From CAVQGM01 sp963712065 (lineage in GTDB: Bacteria; Actinomycetota; Acidimicrobiia; Acidimicrobiales; Acidimicrobilacustridaceae), in the NCBI GenBank assembly GCA_963712065.1, contig CAVQGM010000001.1, positions 1-64,000 of the forward strand: DNA of 64,000 nt. Direction: 5' to 3'. A program made the position numbers and the translations under genes. Under the pieces are notes generated by a model. It saw only the letters and a list, made by a program, of their open reading frames with translations. It was not told where the DNA came from and ran no database searches. Of the stretch, positions 18,396-25,811 are shown piece after piece (position 1 is the first letter of the stretch; every line of letters begins with the position of its first letter).

Positions 18396-19238
18396 GTGCT
18401 GGAGGGGATCGCCGGTCGCGTCGCGCTGGTCACCGGGGCCGCCCGCCGGCGGGGCATCGGCCGGGCCACCGCGCTGCGTCTCGCCGCCGAGGGCGCGGAC
18501 GTGGCGTGCCTCGACATCGCCCGCCCCTTCGAGCGGTTCCCGGGCCACGAGACCGCCGGCGAGGACGAACTGGCCGAGGTCGTGGCCGAGATCGAGGCCC
18601 TCGGTCGCCGCGCCGTGGCCGTACGGGCCGACGTGTCCGACTGGGACGAGGTCCACGACGCCGTCGCCACCGCCGCCGCCACCCTCGGCCCGGTCGAGCT
18701 GGTGGCCAACGTCGCCGGGGGCGCCGGCTTCGGCATGGGTGCCGGACCGCTGCTCACCGTCCCCGAGGACGAGTTCCGCCAGGTCGTCGACATCAACCTC
18801 AAGGGCACCTGGATCGTGAGCCGCGCCGTCGCCCGTGAGCTCGTCGACGAGGGTCGACGGGGCCGCATCGTCAACGTGTCGTCGCAGGCGGGCAAGGTCG
18901 GGTTCCCCATGCTCGGCGCGTACTGCGCGGCCAAGGCGGGCGTCATCGCCCTCACGCAGGTCATGGCCCGCGAGCTGGGTCCGGTCGGCATCACCGTGAA
19001 CGCGGTGTGCCCCGGCACGGTCGACACCGACCTGCTCAACAAGGACGACGCCTTCCGCCGAATGGTCGAGGTCACCGATCCGGGCGGCTTCGACGCCTGG
19101 CTGCACCGGGAGATCCCCCTCCGCCGGCTGGAGCGGCCCGAGGAGGTCGCCGCCGCCATCGCCTTCCTGCTCAGCGACGACGCCGACTACGTCACCGGCG
19201 AAGCGGTCAACGTGAGCGGAGGACAGACGCTGCTGTGA
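18396..19238 (+). CDS. SDR-family NAD(P)-dependent oxidoreductase
   Basis: A 280-residue short-chain dehydrogenase/reductase with a GTG start. The cofactor motif TGAARRRGIGRA, the ANVAGGAG motif, INLKGTW, catalytic Ser in VNVSSQAG and YCAAK (Tyr and Lys) are all intact, so this is a competent enzyme. The C-terminal GEAVNVSGGQ is typical of classical SDRs. It is separated from the broken HNH gene by 56 bases and overlaps the next SDR gene by GTGA. Substrate is unknown; 3-oxoacyl or hydroxyl substrates are most usual. The strict pairing with a catalytically altered paralogue suggests a heteromer. Confidence 0.85.
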   Translation: MLEGIAGRVALVTGAARRRGIGRATALRLAAEGADVACLDIARPFERFPGHETAGEDELAEVVAEIEALGRRAVAVRADVSDWDEVHDAVATAAATLGPVELVANVAGGAGFGMGAGPLLTVPEDEFRQVVDINLKGTWIVSRAVARELVDEGRRGRIVNVSSQAGKVGFPMLGAYCAAKAGVIALTQVMARELGPVGITVNAVCPGTVDTDLLNKDDAFRRMVEVTDPGGFDAWLHREIPLRRLERPEEVAAAIAFLLSDDADYVTGEAVNVSGGQTLL

Positions 19239-20065
19239 GAGGTCTCGCCGGCAAGGTCGCGTTGGTCACCGGCGCGGTGCGCCCTCCCGGGATGGGACGG
19301 GCCACGGCCCTGCGCCTGGCCCTCGAGGGGGCCGACGTCGTGTGCGTCGACGCGCCGGCGGGCGAGGGCACCGACGACGACAGCGCCACCGTCGCCCCCG
19401 AAGCGTTGGACGACCTGGCCGCCGAGCTGCGTGCCCTCGGCCGCCGGGCCATCGCCCTCGAGGTCGACCTCACCGACGCCGACGCCGTGCACGCCGCCGT
19501 CGCCCGGGCCGAGGACGAGCTCGGCCGGCTCGACCTCTGCTGCGACCTGGCCGGCGGTACCGGACCGACGCTCGGCACCGCGCCACTGCTCGAGCTCGAC
19601 GAGGACGCCTGGGACCGCTGCCTCGACCGCAACCTCGTCGCCCCCTGGCTCGTGGCCCGGGCCGCGGCCACCGCCATGGTGCGCCGAGGCGAGGGCGGCA
19701 GCATCGTGTTGCTGTCGTCGTTCGCGGTGCGCAGCGCTCCCGAGCGCTACGGCGCGTTCAGCGCCGCCCGGGCCGGCGTGGTGCGCATGACCGAGGTGCT
19801 GGCCACCGAGCTCGCCGGGGCGGGCATTCGGGTCAACGCCGTGCTGCCCCTCGGCGTCACCCCCGGCGGCGCGCCCAACCCGGGGCTGGCCGACCTGGTG
19901 GCCGACACCACCCGGGACCTCGACGCCTGGGTGGCACGCACGATCCCCCTCGGCCGACTGCAGGAGGCCGACGAGACCGCGGCGGTGGTCGCCTTCCTGT
20001 GCAGCGACGACGCCTCGTTCGTCAGCGGCCAGGCCATCCCGGTGTCGGGCGGCGCCGTCCGCTGA
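19235..20065 (+). CDS. SDR-family protein with degenerate active site
   Basis: A 276-residue SDR-fold protein starting at GTG 19235 inside the stop of the preceding SDR (GTGA). The N-terminal cofactor motif is kept in altered form (TGAVRPPGMGRA) and the C-terminal VSGGAV is present. However, the catalytic Tyr and Lys are replaced: the YxxxK position reads F175-S-A-A-R179. The NAG motif Asn is also gone (CDLAGGTG). The Ser pair (SSFAV) and Asn of RNLVAPW remain. It is therefore probably not a normal dehydrogenase but a cofactor-binding or structural partner of the first SDR. Sequence quality looks good here, with no frame breaks. Confidence 0.8.
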   Translation: MRGLAGKVALVTGAVRPPGMGRATALRLALEGADVVCVDAPAGEGTDDDSATVAPEALDDLAAELRALGRRAIALEVDLTDADAVHAAVARAEDELGRLDLCCDLAGGTGPTLGTAPLLELDEDAWDRCLDRNLVAPWLVARAAATAMVRRGEGGSIVLLSSFAVRSAPERYGAFSAARAGVVRMTEVLATELAGAGIRVNAVLPLGVTPGGAPNPGLADLVADTTRDLDAWVARTIPLGRLQEADETAAVVAFLCSDDASFVSGQAIPVSGGAVR

Positions 20066-20077
20066 TCCGGCCCCGCC

Positions 20078-20608
20078 TCAGGGCTCTCGCTCGCCGAGGA
20101 TGCTGCCGCCGAGCAGCGGCGGAGCCTGCGGCGAACGTGACGACCGGGCCAGGGCGACGAGGGCCTGGGCCGTCTCCTCCTGCAGCTCGGGGAGGGCATC
20201 GGCGGGGAACCAGGCCACCTCGGCGATCTCCGGCGAGCGGGGCCGGACGGCCTCGAGATCGGCGTGGCGGTAGGGGCGGGCCCGGTAGACGAGGTCGATG
20301 CGCTGGGGCGGCGGCTCGACCACGACCGCGGGCTCGCCGACCAGCTCGATGGCGAGCCCGGTCTCCTCGAGCACCTCGCGGCGGGCGGCGTGTGCCGGCT
20401 CCTCGCCCCGCTTGAGCAGACCACCGGGGATGCCCCACCGGGTGCGGTAGGTCTGGCGGACGAGCAGCACCGCCCCGTCGGGCCGCTCGATCACGCAGAT
20501 GGCGCCGAGCGTGTAACTGGGCGAGACCGCCCGGACCAGCACCCGACGGACGCGGCGGGGCAGGTGCCGGTAGACGCGCAGCAGGCCGCGGTGGAGTCGG
20601 TCGAGCAC
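20078..20608 (-). CDS. NUDIX hydrolase
   Basis: A 176-residue NUDIX pyrophosphohydrolase. The Nudix box matches fully: GGLLKRGEEPAHAARREVLE followed by ETGL, with the metal-binding REVLEE core. I start at GTG 20608 (VLDRLHRGLLRVYRHL); the frame is open far upstream only because of base composition. An N-terminal helical extension (about 1-35) precedes the domain. It converges with the SDR pair with a 12-base gap. The substrate cannot be told from sequence; nucleotide-sugar or mutagenic nucleotide cleavage is common. Confidence 0.85.
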   Translation of the reverse strand: MLDRLHRGLLRVYRHLPRRVRRVLVRAVSPSYTLGAICVIERPDGAVLLVRQTYRTRWGIPGGLLKRGEEPAHAARREVLEETGLAIELVGEPAVVVEPPPQRIDLVYRARPYRHADLEAVRPRSPEIAEVAWFPADALPELQEETAQALVALARSSRSPQAPPLLGGSILGEREP

Positions 20609-20662
20609 GGGACCAGCGTACGGGAGCCCCCCGACCGGCACCTGGCCATCCCGACCCCGTGA

Positions 20663-20710
20663 TTCTGGTGTGAGATCCGGCTGCTGAAGCAGCCGGATCT
20701 CACACCAGAA
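20663..20710. terminator. Perfect 23-base inverted repeat, two-base loop
   Basis: Arms 20663-20685 and 20688-20710 are exact reverse complements (left arm starts TTCTGGTGTGAGATCC) around the loop GA. It sits 14 bases past the 3' end of the minus-strand inositol-phosphatase-like gene and before the start of the next minus-strand gene, so it most likely terminates the former. It has no T-run. Its moderate GC content and perfect symmetry are unusual for a terminator here. Confidence 0.55.
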
Positions 20711-20724
20711 CGGTGGGGGTGCGA

Positions 20725-21480
20725 TCAGTTCGGGGTCTCGAACGACGCCCGGGCGGTCACCAGCTCGTCGAGCAGCGAGGAGGTGGCGGCGGCCACCGGG
20801 GTGCGGCGGGCGTCGTGATCGAGCACCACCAGGTCCCGGCCGTCGGCGTCGACCACGTGGGCCCCGGCTTCCCGGCACACCAGCATCCCGCCCAGGTAGT
20901 CCCACGGGCCGTGCGCGTTCCAGCTGGCGTCCAGGTAGCCGTCGGTCAGCCCCTCGGCGACCGCGCACAGGTCGAGGGCGGCGGCGCCGAGGGCCCGGTA
21001 CTGCCGCCAACCCAGCCATCGGGGCGGGAAGCCGCTCAGCCCGACGAGGGCGTCGCCGAGCCGAGCGGCGCCGCTCGGCCGGATCGCCCGGCCGTCGCGC
21101 GTGGCGCCCCCGCCCCGCCGGGCCTCGTAGCGGGTGCCGTCGGCGAGGTTGACCACCAGCGCCGCCCGGGGACCGTCGGCGTCGACCGCGCAGAGACTGG
21201 TCGCGAACCACGGGATCCGTCGCGAGGCGTTGGTCGAGCCGTCGAGCGGGTCGAGCACCACGGTGACGGCGGCATCGGGTCGGTGCCGGCCGGACTCCTC
21301 GGACAGCACGCCGAGACCGGCCCGGCCGAGCACGTCGAGAGCGGCGGCGTCGGCGGCCAGGTCGCTGCGGTACTGGCCGTCTCGGGTGCCGGCCAGGCCC
21401 CAGTCGTCGAGGTCGCCGAGCACGGTCCGGATGGCGGCGGCGGTCTCGTCGAGCACCTCCGCCAGCGCGTCGTCGTCCAT
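20725..21480 (-). CDS. Inositol monophosphatase-family (SuhB-like) phosphatase
   Basis: A 251-residue member of the lithium-sensitive Mg2+-dependent phosphatase family. The metal and catalytic motifs are present: LSEESG, LDPLDGSTN (DPxDGT/SxN) and WDYLGGMLVCREAG (WDxAAG-like), in the right order. I start at ATG 21480 (MDDDALAEVL); an upstream extension to 21621 is arginine- and proline-rich and not family-like. Possible substrates are inositol-1-phosphate (phosphatidylinositol is common in actinobacteria), histidinol phosphate or other sugar phosphates. It is divergent from the hypothetical gene at 21611. Confidence 0.88.
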   Translation of the reverse strand: MDDDALAEVLDETAAAIRTVLGDLDDWGLAGTRDGQYRSDLAADAAALDVLGRAGLGVLSEESGRHRPDAAVTVVLDPLDGSTNASRRIPWFATSLCAVDADGPRAALVVNLADGTRYEARRGGGATRDGRAIRPSGAARLGDALVGLSGFPPRWLGWRQYRALGAAALDLCAVAEGLTDGYLDASWNAHGPWDYLGGMLVCREAGAHVVDADGRDLVVLDHDARRTPVAAATSSLLDELVTARASFETPN

Positions 21481-21610
21481 GTCCCTGCGACGGTAGTCCG
21501 CCGCCCGAGCGGCGAGGACCGGGCCGACCCGCCCTGGTGGCCGCCGAGCCGATGGGCGTGGCAGGCTGGGCCCTTCCCCCGGCGTCCCCCCTCCCAGGAG
21601 CCTGCTGCCC

Positions 21611-22174
21611 GTGGCCGTCATCGACGTCGCCGGATTCGTGGCCGATCTGAAGGACCACGCCGTCGACCACCAGTTCCACGTGCACGACGAGCGCCACTTC
21701 GTCGAGACCTACTCGCTGCGCCAGACGTGGGAGGTCGACCTGCACCCCGAGGACGCCTGCGGCGGTCCGCTCGACCTGCACCTCGCCCTCGAGGTCGACC
21801 CCCGCACGCTGCTCGCCTTCGAGGACCGGATGCTCGAGGTTCCCGAGGGCGCCGACCCGCCCGAGGGGTTCGCCTTCCCCCTCGTGTTCACGTGGGTCCT
21901 GCCGCCGCTGCCGAAGGGACCCGACCTGTTGGTGCTCGCCACCGAGCTGGCCGGCGTGGGGGGCACCGTCCTGCCCCTCGAGGTGTCGGCCATCGACTCG
22001 TACGCCAGCGTCACCGACGCCGCCGAGCGCAGCCTCACGATCGTCGCCCGCGTCGAGGTCGGCCTCGACCGGATCTTCCTCGGGCAGGAGCAGATGTGCG
22101 ACCTGCTCGACAAGTGCCACGAGGTGAGCACCTTCCTGCTCGATCGGGCTCCGGCCTGGCTGGACGAGGTCTGA
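21611..22174 (+). CDS. Hypothetical protein
   Basis: A 187-residue soluble protein, GTG start, no signal or membrane helix, no family recognised. It is acidic with His-rich spots near the N-terminus (DHAVDHQFHVHDERHF) and hydrophobic beta-like strands (PLDLHLALEVDP, ERSLTIVARVEVGLD). The C-terminus is helical (EQMCDLLDKCHEVSTFLLD) with two Cys. The next gene follows after nine bases on the same strand, so the two are probably co-transcribed. Confidence 0.65.
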   Translation: MAVIDVAGFVADLKDHAVDHQFHVHDERHFVETYSLRQTWEVDLHPEDACGGPLDLHLALEVDPRTLLAFEDRMLEVPEGADPPEGFAFPLVFTWVLPPLPKGPDLLVLATELAGVGGTVLPLEVSAIDSYASVTDAAERSLTIVARVEVGLDRIFLGQEQMCDLLDKCHEVSTFLLDRAPAWLDEV

Positions 22175-22183
22175 GCCGCGCCG

Positions 22184-22672
22184 GTGGCCGCGCCGCGCGT
22201 CATCGAGTTCCTCGCGTCGTCACCCGCTGCGCTGGTCGACGCCATGCGCGAGCTCCGCACCCGGCACGCGGGATGGGTCAACTTCCGGCCCCGACTCGGC
22301 GACGACGACACCGGTGGCGGTGACCCGCCCGCGGCACGGGCCGGTCTGTTCGGCCTGGTGTCGTCGAAGGGCACGGCCGTGCCGTGGTGCACGTGGGTGC
22401 CGGGCGCCGAGGGTCGCCGAGGGCCCGAGCCCGACTCGTTCGGCCTGCAGCACCCCGCCGGGGTGCGGGCCCGTGACCTGCTGCGCCCGGCGGGGGTGCT
22501 CCTGCCCGACGGCTGGCGCCTGCTCAGCGACCACCCGCGACGCGGCCTGGTGATCGAGGCGCCGCCCGACACCGACCCCGACGAGATCGTGACCTGGCTG
22601 CTGCAGGCCGCGGCCGTGCTCGCTCAGGGCCCGATGCCTGATCGGTGGATCGCCGCCATCCACGAGGGCTGA
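22184..22672 (+). CDS. Hypothetical protein
   Basis: A 162-residue soluble protein, GTG start, no recognised family. It is Trp- and Pro-rich, with GWVNFRPR, VPWCTWVPG, LPDGWRLLSDHP and DRWIAAIHEG. It looks like a compact globular domain of alternating strands and a C-terminal helix (DEIVTWLLQAAAVLA). It follows the preceding hypothetical gene by nine bases; the pair may act together. Confidence 0.6.
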   Translation: MAAPRVIEFLASSPAALVDAMRELRTRHAGWVNFRPRLGDDDTGGGDPPAARAGLFGLVSSKGTAVPWCTWVPGAEGRRGPEPDSFGLQHPAGVRARDLLRPAGVLLPDGWRLLSDHPRRGLVIEAPPDTDPDEIVTWLLQAAAVLAQGPMPDRWIAAIHEG

Positions 22673-22694
22673 GGTCGACCATCCCCGCGTCCGG

Positions 22695-24428
22695 TCAGGA
22701 CCGGCCCGGCGCGGGCTCGGCCGGTGGCACGAGGTAGACGCGCAGGGAGCGCCCGTCGAGGGCATCGCGTGCCGTCGCCCATTCTCGGAGGAGCTCGAGC
22801 TCCTCGTCGTCGGCACCGGGCGGGGACCACCCGGGCCCGCGGGCCAGGGCCTCGTCGCCGAACCGCTCGCCGACCCGGGTCTCGACCTCCGCGAGCCGGG
22901 CCCGGTCCTCGGCGCGGATCGTGTCCCAGGTGGTGAGCAGCCGGCCGGCCGGGGGTGGCGGCGCATCGACCCCGGCGACCACCACCACGGTGGGCAGGTC
23001 GTCGCCACCGGGGTGCTCCTCGCCGAGGTACTCGTCCTCCGGCCTCACCCGCACGTCCACGCCGCGCCGACGCAGCTCCTGGAAGAACCCGTACCGGTCG
23101 ATCTCCGGGGGGCCGTAGGCGTCGACCCGCACCGGACCGAGGCCCTCGACCTCGGCGGCGAGCTCGGGCCCGAGCTCCCGGATGGCGTCACGCACCGGGA
23201 AGTCGCCCGTCTCGGGTGAGTCGGCGAACGGCATGGCGACGACCGACACGACGAGCAGGGCCGCGGCGGCACCCACCACCACCCGCCGGGTGCGGTCCCC
23301 GGCCATCCGCACCACGAGGAACGCGAGCGCGAACCAGGTGAACGCGCCGAGCGGCCACACGAACAGGTAGCGCCACTGCGGCACCCCGAGGCCGAGGTAG
23401 GGCGGCAGCGTCGACAGCAGGGCCGACCCGGTCACGAGGGCGAGCGCCGCGGTACCGGCGGCGGCCACCGCCGCCCGGTCGCGGCGCCGCCACGCCGCCC
23501 CACCGAGCGCGGCGACGGCGACGACGACGACGATGGCGGTCACCGCGGTGAGCGGAGAGGTCGAGGGCTCGAGGTCGTCGGTCCACCGGGCCGGCAGGAC
23601 GAACGACGGCACCATCCCCACCCCCCGCGCCACGGTGCGCAGCGCCCACGCGTCGCCGACGGCCTTGTCGCCCTCGACCCCGGCGGCCTCCTGGAGGCGG
23701 GTCACGTTCCCGGGATCGCCCGTGAGCTGCTCGAAGAGGGGCAACGCCCACATCACCACCGCCACCCCGGCGCTGGTGAGCACGGGCGGCCACGGCCGAG
23801 GGCCGCGAGCGACCACGAGCACGGCAGCGAGCAGGAGCACGGCGGCGAACGGTCCGTAGACGAGGTGGGCCTGGGCCACGAACCCGAGGGCGACGGTCAC
23901 GAGCGGCAGGCCCCACGACCACCCGGCGGCCACCGCCCAGGTGAGGAAGAGCGCGGCGAGGAAGGGCAGCACCGCGGCGTGCGGGTTCCAGGGGTCGACC
24001 ACCACCTGTCGGCCGAGCGAGAACGCCATGGTGGTGGCGACGGCGAGCCCGCCCACGAGCGCGCCGAGGCCGGCCACGCGGTGGGCGGCGACGGCGATGC
24101 CGACCAGGCTGAGCGACGCCAGGAGGGCGACGCTGACCGGGAACGACCACGGCGCCGAGCCGCTCGCCGCGTCGAGCGGCGCCAGCACCCAGAACAGGGT
24201 GGGGCCCGGGTGGTTGCCCCGGCCGTCGCCGGCCGAGCTGCGCATCCCGACGAGCGGCGTGTCGGTCGAGACGACGTCGTGGGTGAGCACCGCGGCGACG
24301 GCGTCGTCGCTGATGGGCACCCAGCCCGACGAGACGGTCCGGGCGGCGGCGATCGCGAACGGCAGGCAGGCCAGCACCACGAGCACCGGCGCGACGACGC
24401 GCACCGGAAGGGGGTTCGGCCGCTCCAC
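22695..24428 (-). CDS. Multi-spanning membrane protein, GT-C glycosyltransferase-like
   Basis: A 577-residue protein with about ten hydrophobic helices over residues 10-410 and a soluble C-terminal domain (about 420-577). The first extracytoplasmic loop has an acidic pair (VPISDDAVAAVL) followed by GNHPGPTLFWVLAPLDA, which resembles the catalytic loop of GT-C lipid-sugar-dependent glycosyltransferases of the PMT/ArnT group. This is only a resemblance, and no reaction is assigned. The C-terminal domain has DAYGPPEIDRYGFFQELRRR and VVVVAGVDAPPPP. It converges with the hypothetical gene at 22184. Coding is consistent throughout with no frame break. Confidence 0.65.
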   Translation of the reverse strand: MERPNPLPVRVVAPVLVVLACLPFAIAAARTVSSGWVPISDDAVAAVLTHDVVSTDTPLVGMRSSAGDGRGNHPGPTLFWVLAPLDAASGSAPWSFPVSVALLASLSLVGIAVAAHRVAGLGALVGGLAVATTMAFSLGRQVVVDPWNPHAAVLPFLAALFLTWAVAAGWSWGLPLVTVALGFVAQAHLVYGPFAAVLLLAAVLVVARGPRPWPPVLTSAGVAVVMWALPLFEQLTGDPGNVTRLQEAAGVEGDKAVGDAWALRTVARGVGMVPSFVLPARWTDDLEPSTSPLTAVTAIVVVVAVAALGGAAWRRRDRAAVAAAGTAALALVTGSALLSTLPPYLGLGVPQWRYLFVWPLGAFTWFALAFLVVRMAGDRTRRVVVGAAAALLVVSVVAMPFADSPETGDFPVRDAIRELGPELAAEVEGLGPVRVDAYGPPEIDRYGFFQELRRRGVDVRVRPEDEYLGEEHPGGDDLPTVVVVAGVDAPPPPAGRLLTTWDTIRAEDRARLAEVETRVGERFGDEALARGPGWSPPGADDEELELLREWATARDALDGRSLRVYLVPPAEPAPGRS

Positions 24429-24628
24429 GGCCGGCCACGCTACAACCCGTCATCGCGGCGCCCGGGAGCGCGATGCTTCGCCGATCGGCGGGGCACGCAT
24501 GGCCCCCGCCGGCCCCGCCGTCGTCACCCGGGCCAGGGCCGACGGCTCGTGGTCGAGACCCGGGCGACGCGGGTCGACGAGACCGCCCGGCTGGCCGCCG
24601 ACGGCGTCCGGGCCAACCAGTGGCCGAG

Positions 24629-24664
24629 GAGGCCCTGACCGATCGGGGCCACGGTCAGGGCCTC
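24629..24664 (-). terminator. 13-base perfect hairpin after the DUF7144 gene
   Basis: Arms GAGGCCCTGACCG (24629-24641) and CGGTCAGGGCCTC (24652-24664) with a ten-base loop, 24 bases past the end of the minus-strand membrane-protein gene. The remaining gap to the next gene (24429-24628) holds no supportable coding sequence; a short plus-strand frame containing VVETRATRVDETARLAADG and stopping at 24638 is noted but not called. Confidence 0.6.
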
Positions 24665-24688
24665 CCCGAGGTCACCCGTTCGTCCGGG

Positions 24689-25099
24689 TCAGGCCTTCAT
24701 CTCCCGACCGTGGGCGGTCAGCGCCCAGATCACCAGCAGGTCGAGCACCATGACGGTGATGGCCCAGAGCGGGTACACGGGGATGTAGAAGAAGTTGACG
24801 GTCAGGCTGACCCCGGCGACGATCACGCCGATCGTGCGGGCGAACAGGTTGCCCGTGAACACCCCGAAGCCGCACAGGAACACGATGCCCCCGGCGATGA
24901 GGTGCACCCAGCCCCACTGGGTGAGGTCGAGCCACACGGTGCCCCGATTGCCCCACACCACCCAGTCGTCGTTGAGGACGGCGACCAGCCCGTACAACGC
25001 GTTGAGGGCCCCGGCGATGATCATCATCACCCCGGCGAAGGCGATCCAGCCCGTCCAGCCCGTGCGCTCGGGGTACATCTCCTGCTCGGATGTCGACAT
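24689..25099 (-). CDS. DUF7144-type four-helix membrane protein
   Basis: A 136-residue membrane protein with four evenly spaced hydrophobic helices (about residues 15-37, 62-82, 87-105, 110-130), matching the actinobacterial DUF7144 family as I recall it. The first helix begins with GWTGWIAFAGVMMIIAGALN and the second loop has WLDLTQWGWVHLIAGG. AGGAGGCAGGC directly before the ATG is a strong ribosome-binding site. It is monocistronic, followed by a hairpin terminator. Function unknown. Confidence 0.8.
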   Translation of the reverse strand: MSTSEQEMYPERTGWTGWIAFAGVMMIIAGALNALYGLVAVLNDDWVVWGNRGTVWLDLTQWGWVHLIAGGIVFLCGFGVFTGNLFARTIGVIVAGVSLTVNFFYIPVYPLWAITVMVLDLLVIWALTAHGREMKA

Positions 25100-25213
25100 G
25101 CCTGCCTCCTGGTTCGGCGACTGGAGTAGTGCTGACTCCCATCTGACGGGAAGCGTACGAACAGGGCAAGGGGCGGTCGTCGCCCAATTGGGGTGATCGG
25201 GCGGTTGGGGTGC

Positions 25214-25663
25214 TCAATCCGGGCGGAACGTGGTGTCACGAACGCTTCCCGCGGCTGAACCGCTCATCGGCGCCGGGAGGGCGCCCGTGGCCACGACCTG
25301 ACCGCCGGCCTCGCGAGCGGCGTCGCCGAGCGGGACGGCCCACCGGTTCTCCCACACGACCACCATGGCCGCCCTCCCGACGGGGACGGCCTCGGCCAGG
25401 CGCGCCACGTCACCGTCGGCCAAGAGCTCGCGCTCCGTCTCGAGGCCGCGCAGGGCACCGATGTCGCCGAGCTCGCTCATCTCGAAGGTGTCGGTCGAGC
25501 CGTCGGCGCCCTGCTCGACCACGACGAGGTCGACCAGCCGGATCAGCTCGGCATCGACGAGCGACGCAAGCTCCCGCGCCATCGCCGCACCGACGTCACG
25601 GGTGCCGACGGGCAGCTCGACCACCACGTAGTCGACGGGTCCCCGCTCCCGTTGCTCGCCCAC
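25214..25663 (-). CDS. DUF6325-family protein
   Basis: A 149-residue protein of the DUF6325 type, recognisable by the opening GPVDYVVVELPVGTRDVG, LVDAELIRLVDLVVVEQGAD, then VWENRWAVPLGDAAREAGG and the ending in a basic tail. I prefer GTG 25663 over GTG 25681 because GAGGGGGC lies a good distance upstream of it. A second paralogue lies at 28908, so two copies flank the LuxR-lipoprotein pair. Proteins of this group often sit beside a SHOCT-domain gene, as the second copy does. Function is unknown; a stress or envelope role is guesswork. Confidence 0.7.
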   Translation of the reverse strand: MGEQRERGPVDYVVVELPVGTRDVGAAMARELASLVDAELIRLVDLVVVEQGADGSTDTFEMSELGDIGALRGLETERELLADGDVARLAEAVPVGRAAMVVVWENRWAVPLGDAAREAGGQVVATGALPAPMSGSAAGSVRDTTFRPD

Positions 25664-25741
25664 GCCCCGCCCCCTCGTCACCGTCCGGCCTCCTCGTCAC
25701 CGTCCCCGTGCCTCGACCTTCGCGGACCGGGTCGGTGCCGT

Positions 25742-25777
25742 CGCCATCCAGAACGGGTGAAGCCATCCAGAACGGGT
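25742..25777. repeat. Direct repeat, 17-base unit with period 19
   Basis: GCCATCCAGAACGGGTG occurs at 25742-25758 and again at 25761-25777, in the 148-base gap between the LuxR gene end and the DUF6325 gene start. It is upstream of the DUF6325 gene, so paired binding sites are possible, but it could also be a chance slippage duplication. Confidence 0.5.
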
Positions 25778-25811
25778 GGAGACGAGGGGACGAGGTGCGG
25801 GCCGCCGTCGG

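Noticed and set aside
20078..22120. A 680-residue minus-strand protein ending in a NUDIX domain
   Set aside because: Only the last 176 residues have family sequence; the rest is an Arg-rich shadow of the phosphatase gene and contains the palindrome at 20663.
24430..24638. Short plus-strand frame with VVETRATRVDETARLAADG
   Set aside because: It has no convincing start, ribosome-binding site or recognised family, and its stop lies within the terminator hairpin.
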